Assembly: GCA_023212695.1 (NCBI GenBank)
Contig: JALCCG010000086.1
Coordinates: forward strand, 1-64,000
Direction: 5' to 3'
Origin: Sporisorium sorghi
Taxonomy: Eukaryota > Basidiomycota > Ustilaginomycetes > Ustilaginales > Ustilaginaceae
DNA: 64,000 bases
Shown: positions 49,109 to 58,396 of the stretch, piece by piece
How the letters are laid out: every line of letters starts with the position of its first letter
Position numbering within the stretch: position 1 is the stretch's first letter
Program-made: the position numbers and the translations under genes
The notes under the pieces: model-generated
What the model saw: the letters and a program-made list of their open reading frames with translations, nothing else
Told to the model about the DNA's origin: nothing
Database searches by the model: none

Positions 49109-50611
49109 ATGTCGGCGCAAAGGAGGAGGCCGCAGCAGCCTCAATACCAGCAACAGCAGCCGCAGCAGCAGCAATACTACCCTCAACAGCCTCCGCAGCA
49201 GCACTACGCTCAAGATCCCAACTACGCTCAGTTTGGCGGGGCACCCTACCAGCAACAGCAAGTCTACTACCATCCGCAGCAGCAGTATCCCTCTGCAGAT
49301 CCCTATGCTTCTGCTTCCACCAGTCCCTACCCACAGCATGTCCAGTACCAGAACACCTTTTACCATGCCCCGCCACCAGGTGTAGGCTACCAGAATGCCA
49401 TACCGGCAGCATACCCGCAGGGCGCTTACCTGGGCGCTGCCGACTACGCAGCGCCGGCGGGCGACGCCTCTCCCAACCACCTCACGCCCGGGTCCATGTC
49501 GTCGGGTCACAGCCCCAGACCCAGCGCCGGCCGCTCTCGTCTGACCAACTTTGTGTTTCCCTCGCAAGGTGCAAGTCCTAGTCTCGAGTCGCAGGTGGCG
49601 CAACTCAGTATCGTCGCTCCGGCTGCCTCGTTGCCCAACAAGCCTGTGCCGGCATCTCGTCCGGCGTCGGGTCTGGCTCGTGGACCTTCAAATACCCAGA
49701 TGACGAGTGGTACGGACGGGTCTCGGTCTGATATCTCGCTACGATATCCACCTTTGCCAAAGGTTCCTGAAAGGTGTGCTACTCCGCCTGTACTGCGACC
49801 GGAGAGATCGGCCTCGAACGAAACGGAAGCTGCAGAGACGTCCAAGAGCGAGGCCGCCCCACTCGACCCAGCCGTATTGGAGTACGTCTCGTCCCTGCGC
49901 TCCATCGTCGAGGCCTACGAAAAGCGCGACGACATGTTGCGTTTGCGCACCGAAGCAGTCGGTTTCCAACCGAAGCAAGCCTGGTCAGCATGGCAATCCC
50001 ATCCAGAAGGGGCCAGCAAAGGTGCAACAACTGTCGAAGAGCCCGCCTCAAACCCCATCCTAGGCGTACGTCTGCTGCAACGTCTCGACAAGCTCCAGCG
50101 CGAAAACGACGAGCTCGGCCAGCTTCTTTCCACCGGCGCCAGTCTCACCACCAAAAGCGACACCAGCGAGGCCGAACAGCTGCGCAAAGAAATCGCAGAC
50201 AGCCACCGGCTCATCCAAGCCATGGACAAGGCATTGAGCAGTGCAGAAGCGAGAGCGGCAGCCTCAGAGCGTGCATTGGAGGCCGCGTGTCGCTCCAATT
50301 CGACGGCCATTGTGCCGGCGAAGGCTGCGGCTGATGGCATCTCTACGACGGCCACAGGTGCAGAGACGGAGAAGAAGCCACCCAAGAACGCAGCTGGGAA
50401 GAAAGGCGCCAAGCCCTCTTCCAAACCCAATGCATCGGGCGGAGGCAAGAACAGCGCTGCGCAGCAACAGCGCAGCACCAACAGCAACACTAGCAAGCCG
50501 AACAAACCAGCAGCGGGAGCCGGTGCAAAGTCGATGCACAGCGACAAACCGCCAACATCGGACGTGAAGCCGGCCAAGAACGGCCACCCTGCACCCGCCA
50601 AAAGCAAATGA
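49109..50611 (+). CDS. Gln-rich coiled-coil protein, WTAP/Mum2-like candidate
   Basis: The intronless 500-residue product begins with a Gln/Tyr/Pro-rich prion-like region (about 1-110), then a Ser/Pro-rich stretch. A coiled coil follows at about 255-400, and the tail is Lys/Ala/Asn-rich. The coiled-coil part resembles WTAP, the scaffold of the mRNA m6A methyltransferase. SAWQSHPEG...LGVRLLQRLDKLQRENDEL-GQLLSTG can be laid on human WTAP SAWKFTPDSQ...KLMAKCRMLIQENQEL-GRQLSQG, followed by LRKEIADSHRLIQAMDKALSSAE. The match is from memory and moderate; yeast Mum2 is the fungal counterpart. If not WTAP, it is an RNA-granule-type coiled-coil protein of unknown role. The ATG at 49109 starts the Gln-rich region. 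Confidence 0.6.
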   Translation: MSAQRRRPQQPQYQQQQPQQQQYYPQQPPQQHYAQDPNYAQFGGAPYQQQQVYYHPQQQYPSADPYASASTSPYPQHVQYQNTFYHAPPPGVGYQNAIPAAYPQGAYLGAADYAAPAGDASPNHLTPGSMSSGHSPRPSAGRSRLTNFVFPSQGASPSLESQVAQLSIVAPAASLPNKPVPASRPASGLARGPSNTQMTSGTDGSRSDISLRYPPLPKVPERCATPPVLRPERSASNETEAAETSKSEAAPLDPAVLEYVSSLRSIVEAYEKRDDMLRLRTEAVGFQPKQAWSAWQSHPEGASKGATTVEEPASNPILGVRLLQRLDKLQRENDELGQLLSTGASLTTKSDTSEAEQLRKEIADSHRLIQAMDKALSSAEARAAASERALEAACRSNSTAIVPAKAAADGISTTATGAETEKKPPKNAAGKKGAKPSSKPNASGGGKNSAAQQQRSTNSNTSKPNKPAAGAGAKSMHSDKPPTSDVKPAKNGHPAPAKSK

Positions 50612-50655
50612 AAACACAACCTCACCATTGAGCTACCTGCTGAATGCTCATTGTC

Positions 50656-50679
50656 TTTTTTTTTTTTTTTTTTTTTTTT
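50656..50679. repeat. 24-base T homopolymer
   Basis: An unbroken T run seen directly between two convergent genes, about 45 bp after the WTAP-like stop and 64 bp from the monooxygenase stop. It may belong to the 3' untranslated region of either gene. Confidence 0.8.
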
Positions 50680-50742
50680 CCACTCGCGATCGTTGTTCGT
50701 ATGCTGTGGAGTGCGATGTCTATTGCGTTCCTATCGATACAT

Positions 50743-52671
50743 CTATGAGAAGCCGAATATGTCGCCAAGCATGCGAAACATGAGCTTGGTGAACAGGACG
50801 AAGCAGATCAAGATCCAAACGCCGCAGACCAGGAAGGCGAACGTCAGCCCCGCCATGACTGTGAACCGCGCTGCCTTCTGAACGCTTTGCGGCAGAGTCG
50901 ATGCCGGCGCCTGCTTCTCCACGCTTTCCGTCTCACCCTTCGCCCCGCCTCCTTGCCGCCTCGCGCGCCATCTCGCATCCACGAGCTCATCCACCAAATG
51001 CCCATAGCGCTCGTAATTGCTGCCGAGCAGATCGAACGGATCATTTCTGATCCTGTCGCCGTTCTCCTCCAACCACTGCTTCTTGCGCCGATACATGCTG
51101 ATGCGCTTGGCCTCGCTGTCGTCGTCCCACTTCCACATCCACCTGCCCTCCTGTTCCGGGTCGGCTTGGACCAGCTCGTCGTACAGGCCCGCTGCGAAGT
51201 GCGACTCGCTCGGGGGGCCGTCTGCCCTGCTGCCCGCCAGGGCGTGGTAGTTCGCGTAGGTCACCGGATCATGAGGGTCGAGCTTGTCGCCTTTTTCGGC
51301 GGCCTTGCGCGCGCGCGTTTCGTACAGGTACGCCAGGCGGTCGCGTTCGAACTGCAGCCGCGCGTCAATTGACGCGGGGACGGAGGTGATCTTGCCCGCC
51401 CAGACCGCAACGATCCAGGCGCTGTTCAGGTCGGCGTACGAGAACGGCGTGTATGAGATCAACAGCCCGACGAATCCCAACGTGAGTCGTGGGGATTTGG
51501 AGAAGAGCGCGTGGTTGTACATGTACGGCACGCGTGTGCCTTTCAGCGAGTCTGGCGTGAGCGGCTCCACGTCTGCAGAGCCATTCTGGCGCGCTGCGTC
51601 GGTGAGCACGTGCAGCCAGGGGTACTTTTGGCCGTAGCCCGTTCCGAGGATGACGTAGTCGACGTCGCGGATCACGCTGCCGTCCGCCAGGGTCAGGTCT
51701 AGCTTCGTGTCCTTCCCCCCCGCCCTCTCAGCAGCAGTGTGCACGAGCGTATACTTCGTAATCAACCCGACGTCCTTGATCCGCGCATCCGGCAGCGCGG
51801 GGCACTTATCAATAGGTGCGCTCTTCGCCGACTTGTACACCGGGTGCGCGACCGAGTTGAACGGCGCCAGATGCGCCGCCACCTCATTAGCCGAGTTGTT
51901 GTTGCCGACCACAACGACCCGCTTGCCGATGTACGGCGTCGAGTCGCGGTAGTGCTTGCAGTGGTGCACATGTCCGCGCTCTTTCGCCAGCTGAATCCCA
52001 GGCACGTCCGGGTAGAACGGTGTATCGTACCACCCTGCAGCGACGATGACGCGGTCAAACGTGCGCACTTCCACCTTGGGCGTGAAGCTCACCGCCTCGG
52101 TTTTAGCTACAGCCCCACTCGACCAGTGCTTGAGCGTCACCTGCCACCCTTGATCCTCAGGCAGCTCCTGCACCCTCAACACCTCGACGCCGCACCTGAT
52201 GTATGCGCGATACGGCTCTGCGAACGCCTTGAGGTAGTTGTGCGTCTCCTGCATCGAGGGAAATGTCTCGCCGTTGGCGGGCGGGTCGAACTTCTTGCCT
52301 CGAAACTCGAGGAATTCGGGCAGCACGTTGCCACGCAGGTTCAAGTATGCAGGCGACGGCCAGTGCGGTGTGCCCTTGGGGTCGAAGACGGGCGAGAGAC
52401 CCTGCACTTTGTCCGGGCCGATGGTGCGTTCCAATGCGTAGGTTTCGTCGGACCAGTACCACACCCCGCCGACATCGTCACGGCGCTCGACGAGGAGCGG
52501 CTCGAATAGAGGGTAGCTGCCTTGCGAGTCGTGCCCGCGCTCTTCGACCAGGTTGCGAAGTGTGACGATGCCCGTGGCTCCTCCGCCGATGACCAAGACG
52601 GATTCGGGGCCGGCCTGGCGCGTGCGCGGCTCGATGCGCGTGCCACTGGAAGAAGCGGTTGCGCCGGTCAT
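50743..52671 (-). CDS. flavin-containing monooxygenase (FMO-like) with C-terminal membrane anchor
   Basis: The 642-residue product has the FAD-binding GxGxxG (VLVIGGGATGIVTLRNLVEERG), the FMO-type signature region (HVHHCKHYRDSTPYIGKRV) and the NADPH-binding loop in variant form (VVVVGNNNSANEVAAHL). The late YVILGTGYGQKYPWL motif follows. FMOs oxygenate nitrogen or sulfur atoms using NADPH and oxygen; the substrate is unknown. A C-terminal hydrophobic helix (TVMAGLTFAFLVCGVWILICFVLFTKLMF) suggests anchoring in the ER membrane, as in animal FMOs. I chose the ATG at 52671, close before the FAD motif; an earlier in-frame start at 52830 would add 53 residues resembling leader. The HHCKHY signature places it nearer FMOs than Baeyer-Villiger enzymes. 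Confidence 0.85.
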   Translation of the reverse strand: MTGATASSSGTRIEPRTRQAGPESVLVIGGGATGIVTLRNLVEERGHDSQGSYPLFEPLLVERRDDVGGVWYWSDETYALERTIGPDKVQGLSPVFDPKGTPHWPSPAYLNLRGNVLPEFLEFRGKKFDPPANGETFPSMQETHNYLKAFAEPYRAYIRCGVEVLRVQELPEDQGWQVTLKHWSSGAVAKTEAVSFTPKVEVRTFDRVIVAAGWYDTPFYPDVPGIQLAKERGHVHHCKHYRDSTPYIGKRVVVVGNNNSANEVAAHLAPFNSVAHPVYKSAKSAPIDKCPALPDARIKDVGLITKYTLVHTAAERAGGKDTKLDLTLADGSVIRDVDYVILGTGYGQKYPWLHVLTDAARQNGSADVEPLTPDSLKGTRVPYMYNHALFSKSPRLTLGFVGLLISYTPFSYADLNSAWIVAVWAGKITSVPASIDARLQFERDRLAYLYETRARKAAEKGDKLDPHDPVTYANYHALAGSRADGPPSESHFAAGLYDELVQADPEQEGRWMWKWDDDSEAKRISMYRRKKQWLEENGDRIRNDPFDLLGSNYERYGHLVDELVDARWRARRQGGGAKGETESVEKQAPASTLPQSVQKAARFTVMAGLTFAFLVCGVWILICFVLFTKLMFRMLGDIFGFS

Positions 52672-53138
52672 CGTTCGTCGCAGACTGCAGACCGTTGTGT
52701 TGGTGGTGGATCCGAAGCAACGAGTGGGTACCCACAGCCACCTTGATTGCAGTCGAGGGCTTATCAAGTCCGAGCGGCGTCGTGGGCAAAGCTGAGCAGT
52801 CCCAAGAAGAAAGCAAGTCTCGGCTAGCAATCAACGTCAAAAGCACGTTTTGGCAGCGGCACAAGAGCGCACTGTCGCAAGCACGCAATTCCAAAATTCG
52901 CCGCTCGCCAGTCCCATCGGAAAACCCGCCGTCGTTTCGGCTTTGCCGCTTCCCTCCTCGATACTGATAAGATTGAGAGTTCTCACTCACACATACGGTC
53001 TACAGTACACACCAGCAATCGGATGGTGAGCCGATGATGACTTGCTCTCCAAACACGAGGGAATCTGCGATGGTTTGTGTTGAGCGCAAAAGAAAAAGAG
53101 TACAATTGACGGGCCGGCGCTTGCTCGCTTCGCTCTGC
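52672..53138. other. intergenic, monooxygenase promoter and Rpn11 3' flank
   Basis: 467 bp between the monooxygenase start and the Rpn11 stop, both genes on the minus strand and Rpn11 upstream. No distinctive element is recognised. Confidence 0.5.
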
Positions 53139-54074
53139 TCACAACTCTGCCAACAGCATCGTACCCAAGCTCTGCACAATCTGATCGCCCATGGTCTGCT
53201 CCACCGCATCCTCCAAATGACGCTTGGGGTCCTGCTTGCCCACATGCCTCGTCTTCAACTGCTCCGATGTCAAGGTGCTTTCCTCCTGCACCGACTTGTT
53301 GTACGCCTCTGACAGCGAGAGCATGCGCTCGATGGCCTTTCTGTTGTTCTCCTTGTGCTCGCCAAAGTCTCTCAAACGCAGACCTTCGGTCCAGTTGCGC
53401 TTGTGCAGGTTGTTGAGCATGCTCTGCTCCAACTCGGTCTTGCGGTATCCGATGGCGATCGAGTAGTAGTGACGATTCAAGCCGTGGATGAGCGACTGGA
53501 TCGACGGCTTGTTGAGGTGGCCGATGTTGGACGTGGTCTGGCGCGGTTCCTGGCCGAGCATGACGGTGGAAGGGTTGATGAGGCGGAAGGCGTCGATGAC
53601 CACTTTGCCCTTGACTGATTGGATGGGATCGACGACGACGGCGACGGCGCGTGGGTTGAGCTGCTCGAACGACTGCTGCGTGTTGACGTCGACGTTACTC
53701 AGCCAACATCCGAAACCGGGATGCGAGTGGTACCATCCCACCACCATCTCGGGTCGCCCTGTCTGCTTGAGCATGTCGAGCATCTTGGTTTGGAAGACAG
53801 GGTCCACCGCCTCGACCGAAACTCCCGTACCGGACTGCGGCATCGCAAACACGTCAATCACCGAGACGGTATAGTCGTCAATGAAAGAGCCAAGCATGAG
53901 TCCCATGACCTCCATGGGCACACCTGCGCGGCCGTGCTTGAGCATCTTGATCAAGGCTAGCGACGAAATGTAGACCATCTCTGCATTGTCGTTCTGCGGC
54001 GCATCGCCAGGAGCTCCTCCTGCGCCAGGCCCACCGCCCATGCGCGCCTGCTGCATCATGGATTGAAAGTCCAT
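53139..54074 (-). CDS. RPN11: Rpn11, deubiquitinase of the 26S proteasome lid
   Basis: Rpn11 is the zinc metalloprotease that removes ubiquitin chains from substrates committed to the proteasome. The complete intronless 311-residue protein has the JAMM motif [12 protein letters not shown]2-D: zinc ligands His116, His118 and Asp129, Ser126 and the catalytic Glu55 in [10 protein letters not shown]. The MPN+ domain spans about 33-165; the insert-2 region and the C-terminal helices that pair with Rpn8 follow ([29 protein letters not shown]). The length equals that of yeast and human (306-310). Start and stop are clear. It shares a divergent promoter with Arl8. Confidence 0.98.
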   Translation of the reverse strand: MDFQSMMQQARMGGGPGAGGAPGDAPQNDNAEMVYISSLALIKMLKHGRAGVPMEVMGLMLGSFIDDYTVSVIDVFAMPQSGTGVSVEAVDPVFQTKMLDMLKQTGRPEMVVGWYHSHPGFGCWLSNVDVNTQQSFEQLNPRAVAVVVDPIQSVKGKVVIDAFRLINPSTVMLGQEPRQTTSNIGHLNKPSIQSLIHGLNRHYYSIAIGYRKTELEQSMLNNLHKRNWTEGLRLRDFGEHKENNRKAIERMLSLSEAYNKSVQEESTLTSEQLKTRHVGKQDPKRHLEDAVEQTMGDQIVQSLGTMLLAEL

Positions 54075-54962
54075 GTTGGGCTATGTGTGTGTGTGTGTGT
54101 GTCAAGGTGATGCTCGAGTGGGTATGAGAGTGCTGATCGATGCGAAAGGCAGCAGCAATGTTTGATTTGCAACGATGTTCGTCCAGATGGCTCTTGATTC
54201 GAGTGCGTGTTGTGGTGGTGCGTCGCTGAATCGGTGCGGATGTGTCAAGAGTGGGACAGATGTCGAGATGTGCGGTGTGATGGAGGATAACGAGCGAAGG
54301 GTGAAAGTGTTGAGATTGCGTTGATGTGCGCAGCCGTTGGCTCCAAGTGGAGCCGTGCGGTCTGAAATTCAAAAGGCAGCGCAGCCAACGCGTCCAAGCC
54401 CGTGATCGCTTGCTTGGAGCCTCACTTGCTTATGTAATCTGTTCAAAAGCCTCCACACGCGCCGAGGCCGCTCGAACGACGACCAACACGCGAGAAAAGA
54501 GAGCCAAAAGCGAGCAGCAAAGCAGTTTGCTGCAAGTTCAACTTAACATTGGAATCAGGCACAAACGAAAAAAGAAAAGGCTCAGTCACCACTCCGAGTC
54601 GAGAGTCGAGTCGAGTATGATATCACTGCAATCACAGCAGTCACCAAACAGCGCTTTCCGCTAAACCCTTGTCTCACCACCATCTTTCAAACGAGTGATC
54701 CAACATCAGACGACACCGACGCTGCTCAGCTCGTCCCAACACCCCGCTTTAGATCAGTTGACCTCCTCGTCCTCGTACTCGACTCCGACACGCAGGCTCT
54801 TTCTCTCATCGGTTCGCTTCCGGCATCGTTGGACACTGCACTGCGCTGCGCCATCACTCTGGCGACCTCAACGGAGCATCGACCGCGGATCGCAAGCACG
54901 GATTCATCGCATCATCACCTTTCTTCACTTGTCTCTCTTATAGCCCGACGACACCCGCAACC
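54075..54962. promoter_or_regulatory. divergent promoter, Rpn11 / Arl8
   Basis: 888 bp between divergent start codons. A TG microsatellite (about ten units) lies at about 54080-54101, just upstream of the Rpn11 ATG. Proteasome genes in fungi are often controlled by the Rpn4 box GGTGGCAAA; I did not find a clear copy. Confidence 0.5.
54080..54101. repeat. TG/CA dinucleotide microsatellite
   Basis: About ten TG units are seen directly, 6-27 bp upstream of the Rpn11 start codon on the opposite strand sense. The tract is probably part of the Rpn11 5' leader. Confidence 0.85.
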
Positions 54963-55661
54963 ATGTCGTCCGGAATCGGATCTCTCTTCTCGTCGCTCTT
55001 CCTCTACCTCCGCTCGCTACTCTTCTCCAAGCACCTCGAGATATGCGTCGTCGGACTGCAAGCGGCGGGCAAGACGTCTCTGGTCAACTTGCTGTCATCC
55101 GGCCAATTCGCAGATGAAATGGTGCCAACCGTCGGATTCAACATGCGCAAAGTACGGTCAGGAAACACGACGATCAAGGTGTGGGACATTGGTGGCCAAC
55201 CGCGGTTTCGCAGTATGTGGGAGCGATACTGCCGCGGTGTGTCTGCGATTGTCTTTGTCGTCGACTCGTCTGTCCCGCTGCCCAGTGCAAAGACCGAGTC
55301 TGCATCAACAGCAACGCCCACTGCGCCAACGACATCAACAACAGCACCCACCAAGAAAGAGGATCCCCCCGTCCCAACATCGGGGCAGAGCACACAGAGC
55401 TCGTCGGCATGGAGCGTGGCGACGGAAGAGCTGCACGCGTTGATCGAGCGGCCGCACCTCGCCGGCGTGCCGCTGCTCGTGCTCGCGACCAAAAACGATA
55501 TCAAGGGCGCAGCGCGGGTCGACGATGTCATTCGGGTCATGAAGTTGGACACCATCGCCAACCGCGAAGTGAGCTGCTACAGCATCAGCAGCAAGAACCA
55601 GGTCAACATCGATGTCACGCTCAAGTGGTTGGTCGCGAGGAGTCCGGTAGGGCAGCGCTGA
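54963..55661 (+). CDS. ARL8: Arl8-type small GTPase with low-complexity insert
   Basis: Arl8 is a lysosome/late-endosome GTPase that links organelles to motors and tethers. The 232-residue product has the P-loop GLQAAGKTS, switch I PTVGFNMRKV, switch II WDIGGQPRFRSMWERYCRGV (near-identical to human ARL8), the TKND base-recognition motif and SISSK. The C-terminal NIDVTLKWL also fits Arl8. The N-terminus lacks the Gly2 myristoylation site of Arf proteins, as in Arl8, and starts with a hydrophobic helix. Family members are about 186 residues. Here about 45 extra Ser/Thr/Pro residues (about 108-155) are inserted after VVDSS, between the G3 and G4 regions. No clear GTAAGT/AG pair makes this an intron, but a GT-AG intron (GTGCAAAG...GGGCAG) cannot be excluded. 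Confidence 0.92.
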   Translation: MSSGIGSLFSSLFLYLRSLLFSKHLEICVVGLQAAGKTSLVNLLSSGQFADEMVPTVGFNMRKVRSGNTTIKVWDIGGQPRFRSMWERYCRGVSAIVFVVDSSVPLPSAKTESASTATPTAPTTSTTAPTKKEDPPVPTSGQSTQSSSAWSVATEELHALIERPHLAGVPLLVLATKNDIKGAARVDDVIRVMKLDTIANREVSCYSISSKNQVNIDVTLKWLVARSPVGQR

Positions 55662-56019
55662 GGGCAAGAAACCGCTTTTGCATCTTGCTGGAAGCAGTTT
55701 TGCGTGTCTGTTTAGTGTTACCGTCATCCCGTCTCACGTTGTTCCGCCATTTTATGTGCAATCATACCCACTCTACTGTCTGCATTGGTGTCGATGTGTC
55801 TATGGAGCATGTGCATTTGCTTGTCATCGACGTCGCTGGCAAAGAAGCGAGAGATGGTGAGGAGGCAACCAAAAAGCGAGAGAGCATCCTGCAGTTGCGA
55901 GCGAAATTCGCATGCACGCTCGGACCGCGCTGTGTGTGTGTTTTTTGAACCAACACTTTGGACACCATCCTTCCATTGCTCCATCATCCCATCCCATCAA
56001 CCCGCTAACCCACCCCACA
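55662..56019. other. intergenic, promoter of Vps52 gene
   Basis: 358-bp spacer between two plus-strand genes. It contains a pyrimidine-rich leader just before the Vps52 ATG. No element was recognised. Confidence 0.5.
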
Positions 56020-58296
56020 ATGACACTAGACGACACGCAAGCAGAACACCTAGCCTCCAAAGCCCCCTCCGCCGCGCACCTCACCTCCGCCACCAGCACC
56101 GACATCCAGACCCTCTACACGGCCGCCCTCGCCCAACGCACGCTCCACTCACAGCACCAAGACGACCAGTACCTCGCGCTCGCACCCACGTTCCTCTCGC
56201 TCCACCAGCAAGCCACCTCATCCAAACAACTATTAGCATCACTAGAAACCTTCCTCTCGACGTTCCAGTCGGACCTGTCGACGCTATCGACGCACATTTC
56301 GGCGCTGCAGAGCACGTCGCATCAGATTGATTCGAGGTTGGACGCAACGCGCGAGGTCGAGATCCAGCTGGCGTCGTTCCTGTCGGAAGTTGCGCTGAGT
56401 CCGCGTATTGTGGACTTGTTCTTCGAGACCGAGGTGGAGGGGAGGCCGGAGTTGTGGCAGAAGGCGGTGCGGCAGTTGGAAGGGGTGTTGGAGGCGACGA
56501 GTGCGTCTGCTGCGCTTGCACTGCCTGCTTCCAGTTCTGGCGACGCGGGTGTGGCGGTGGGCGACGTGCAAGCAGTGCAAGAGGTGCGCGCCGTCGCCGA
56601 AGCCTGCCGCAACATCGTCGCCTCCAAACTCCGGGCCTACCTCACCGCACCACACGCGAGCATCAAATCGTCGGTCACGACCAACATGCAGGTGCTCCAG
56701 ACCAGCGTGCTGCTGCGACACCACCGGCCGCTGTACGCGTTTCTGGCACGGCAGGCGCCGCGTGTGGCGATCGATGTGCAGAGGAGCTATGTCGCTGCGG
56801 CGCGGCTGTATTTTGAGACGGCGTTCCGGCGGTATGCGCGCAGCCTGGGCGTGGTGCGCAAGCGCTGGGTCGAGGCGAGTGGCGCGGGGCTCATTACGGA
56901 TGCACTGCCGTCGGCGAGTGGGAAGGGCGGGTATGCGACGGCGGCGATTGCGACGCTGCAGTCGAGTATGGCGGGTCTTTCCAAGAATGCTGGAGGTGCG
57001 GCGGCGGCGTTCTTGCCACCTTCGGCACGACAACCAGGAGGAGGCAGCACACCCGCAAAGGAACCGACGAGCACATCAGACGCAGACGCCATGTCCAACA
57101 CCGATCCCTGGCTCTTCCCAGCCACCCGCCTACAGTATGCCAGACTCGAGAGCAACGCCGCCACCGTCCTGGGCTACCTGGCGGACGACCCGAGCTTCAA
57201 GGCGTGCCCGGAGAACCTGTTCCGGTCGCTGTCGCTCGTGCTGCTCGACAACGCGTGTTCGGAGTACACGTTCCTCGTACGCTTCTTTGAAGGGATCGGG
57301 AGCGAGGACGACGCGGTCAAGCCGACTCCAGCCACAGGTGGGTCGGGGGCGAGTACCGCGTCGACGCCCGTGCAGGGTGCGGTGGGGCCGGACGAGAGCG
57401 CCAGCGCCACGGGTGCCGACGACACCACCCTGGGTGGCGGAGCAGACGACGAAGCCGCCGGACCTGAAGCAACGGTCGTGCAGCTGAGCGCGGCGGAACA
57501 GCACCGCTTGAAAGGCCGAGGCGCGAGCGAGGAGATCTTCAAGCAGATCATGGAGCCGGCCGTCTCGACCTGGGTTGCTTTTACGAAAACGCTGCTCACC
57601 CCGGCGACGTCAGCAGGCGCGTCTCTCGCGGCGTCTGCGACGTCGGTCGTCTCCAGCACTGTTACCGGCAGCGCTGGTGGGGGCAGTAGTGTGGTGGGTA
57701 CGCCAGCGGGGTACATGGCGGTGCTGTCGATGGTGCAGCTCAACGACGCGGTGCTGAGCGTTCTCAAGGCGAGAGGGTGCGGCAATGCGCTGGTCGAAAG
57801 CGCGCTTATGGGGTTCAAGATCCAAGCGTACCCGTTGGTCAAGCGGTTCCTGGACGAGCAGATTGCTGCGCTCGCCGCGCTCTCCTCCTCTGCCACCACC
57901 TCCTCGGCTTCCGCGTCGGGCGGCATGTGGGGCATGCTCTCCACCCTCACCTCCTCCTCTGCCACTTCTGCGAACCAGCAACTTACGGCAGCGCGTGCAG
58001 AGGTGGTGGCGGTGCGCTACGCCGCGCTGTTCACACACACGCTGTGGGTGCTTCAAGATACGTTGGACCAGGGGATTTTTGCTGCCCTTACCCGCTTGCG
58101 TGCTGAACTGGCGAAGGCGATCACCACGAGTAAGGAGGCAGAGGGCTGGGGGAGGAGCGATAAGGCGAATACGGTGCGCCTCGTGATGGAGGCGATCGAG
58201 GCGGCACTCTCCGCGACGACGAGCTTGGCGAGCCATCCAAAAGTGCAGAATGAGTTTGCGTTCTGGAATGAGACGCTCAAGGGTGTCCCTGCATAG
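56020..58296 (+). CDS. VPS52: Vps52 subunit of the GARP/EARP tethering complex
   Basis: Vps52 is a coiled-coil subunit of GARP (Vps51-54), which tethers endosome-derived vesicles at the Golgi. The 758-residue product shows the N-terminal coiled coil (DLSTLSTHISALQSTSHQIDSRL) and the conserved block LASFLSEVALSPRIVDLFFETEV, the Sac2/Vps52 signature. Helical segments follow (RAYLTAPHASIKSSVTTNMQVLQTSVLLRHHRPLYAFLARQ and YVAAARLYFETAFRRYARSL). Two low-complexity inserts (about 350-365 and 440-490, Thr/Ala/Gly/Asp-rich) lengthen it. Human VPS52 is 723 residues. The ATG at 56020 begins the protein-like region; upstream in-frame codons are leader. It lies 358 bp downstream of Arl8 on the same strand, both acting in endolysosomal traffic, but co-regulation is only a guess. 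Confidence 0.85.
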   Translation: MTLDDTQAEHLASKAPSAAHLTSATSTDIQTLYTAALAQRTLHSQHQDDQYLALAPTFLSLHQQATSSKQLLASLETFLSTFQSDLSTLSTHISALQSTSHQIDSRLDATREVEIQLASFLSEVALSPRIVDLFFETEVEGRPELWQKAVRQLEGVLEATSASAALALPASSSGDAGVAVGDVQAVQEVRAVAEACRNIVASKLRAYLTAPHASIKSSVTTNMQVLQTSVLLRHHRPLYAFLARQAPRVAIDVQRSYVAAARLYFETAFRRYARSLGVVRKRWVEASGAGLITDALPSASGKGGYATAAIATLQSSMAGLSKNAGGAAAAFLPPSARQPGGGSTPAKEPTSTSDADAMSNTDPWLFPATRLQYARLESNAATVLGYLADDPSFKACPENLFRSLSLVLLDNACSEYTFLVRFFEGIGSEDDAVKPTPATGGSGASTASTPVQGAVGPDESASATGADDTTLGGGADDEAAGPEATVVQLSAAEQHRLKGRGASEEIFKQIMEPAVSTWVAFTKTLLTPATSAGASLAASATSVVSSTVTGSAGGGSSVVGTPAGYMAVLSMVQLNDAVLSVLKARGCGNALVESALMGFKIQAYPLVKRFLDEQIAALAALSSSATTSSASASGGMWGMLSTLTSSSATSANQQLTAARAEVVAVRYAALFTHTLWVLQDTLDQGIFAALTRLRAELAKAITTSKEAEGWGRSDKANTVRLVMEAIEAALSATTSLASHPKVQNEFAFWNETLKGVPA

Positions 58297-58396
58297 AACA
58301 CACACACATTGCGAAGGGAATCTTCGATCATGCAATGCAAAGGAAAGGGTTCCATTCTTGGTGTGCTCAAACTGACTTCTGTGCAGGGCGCCGGCC

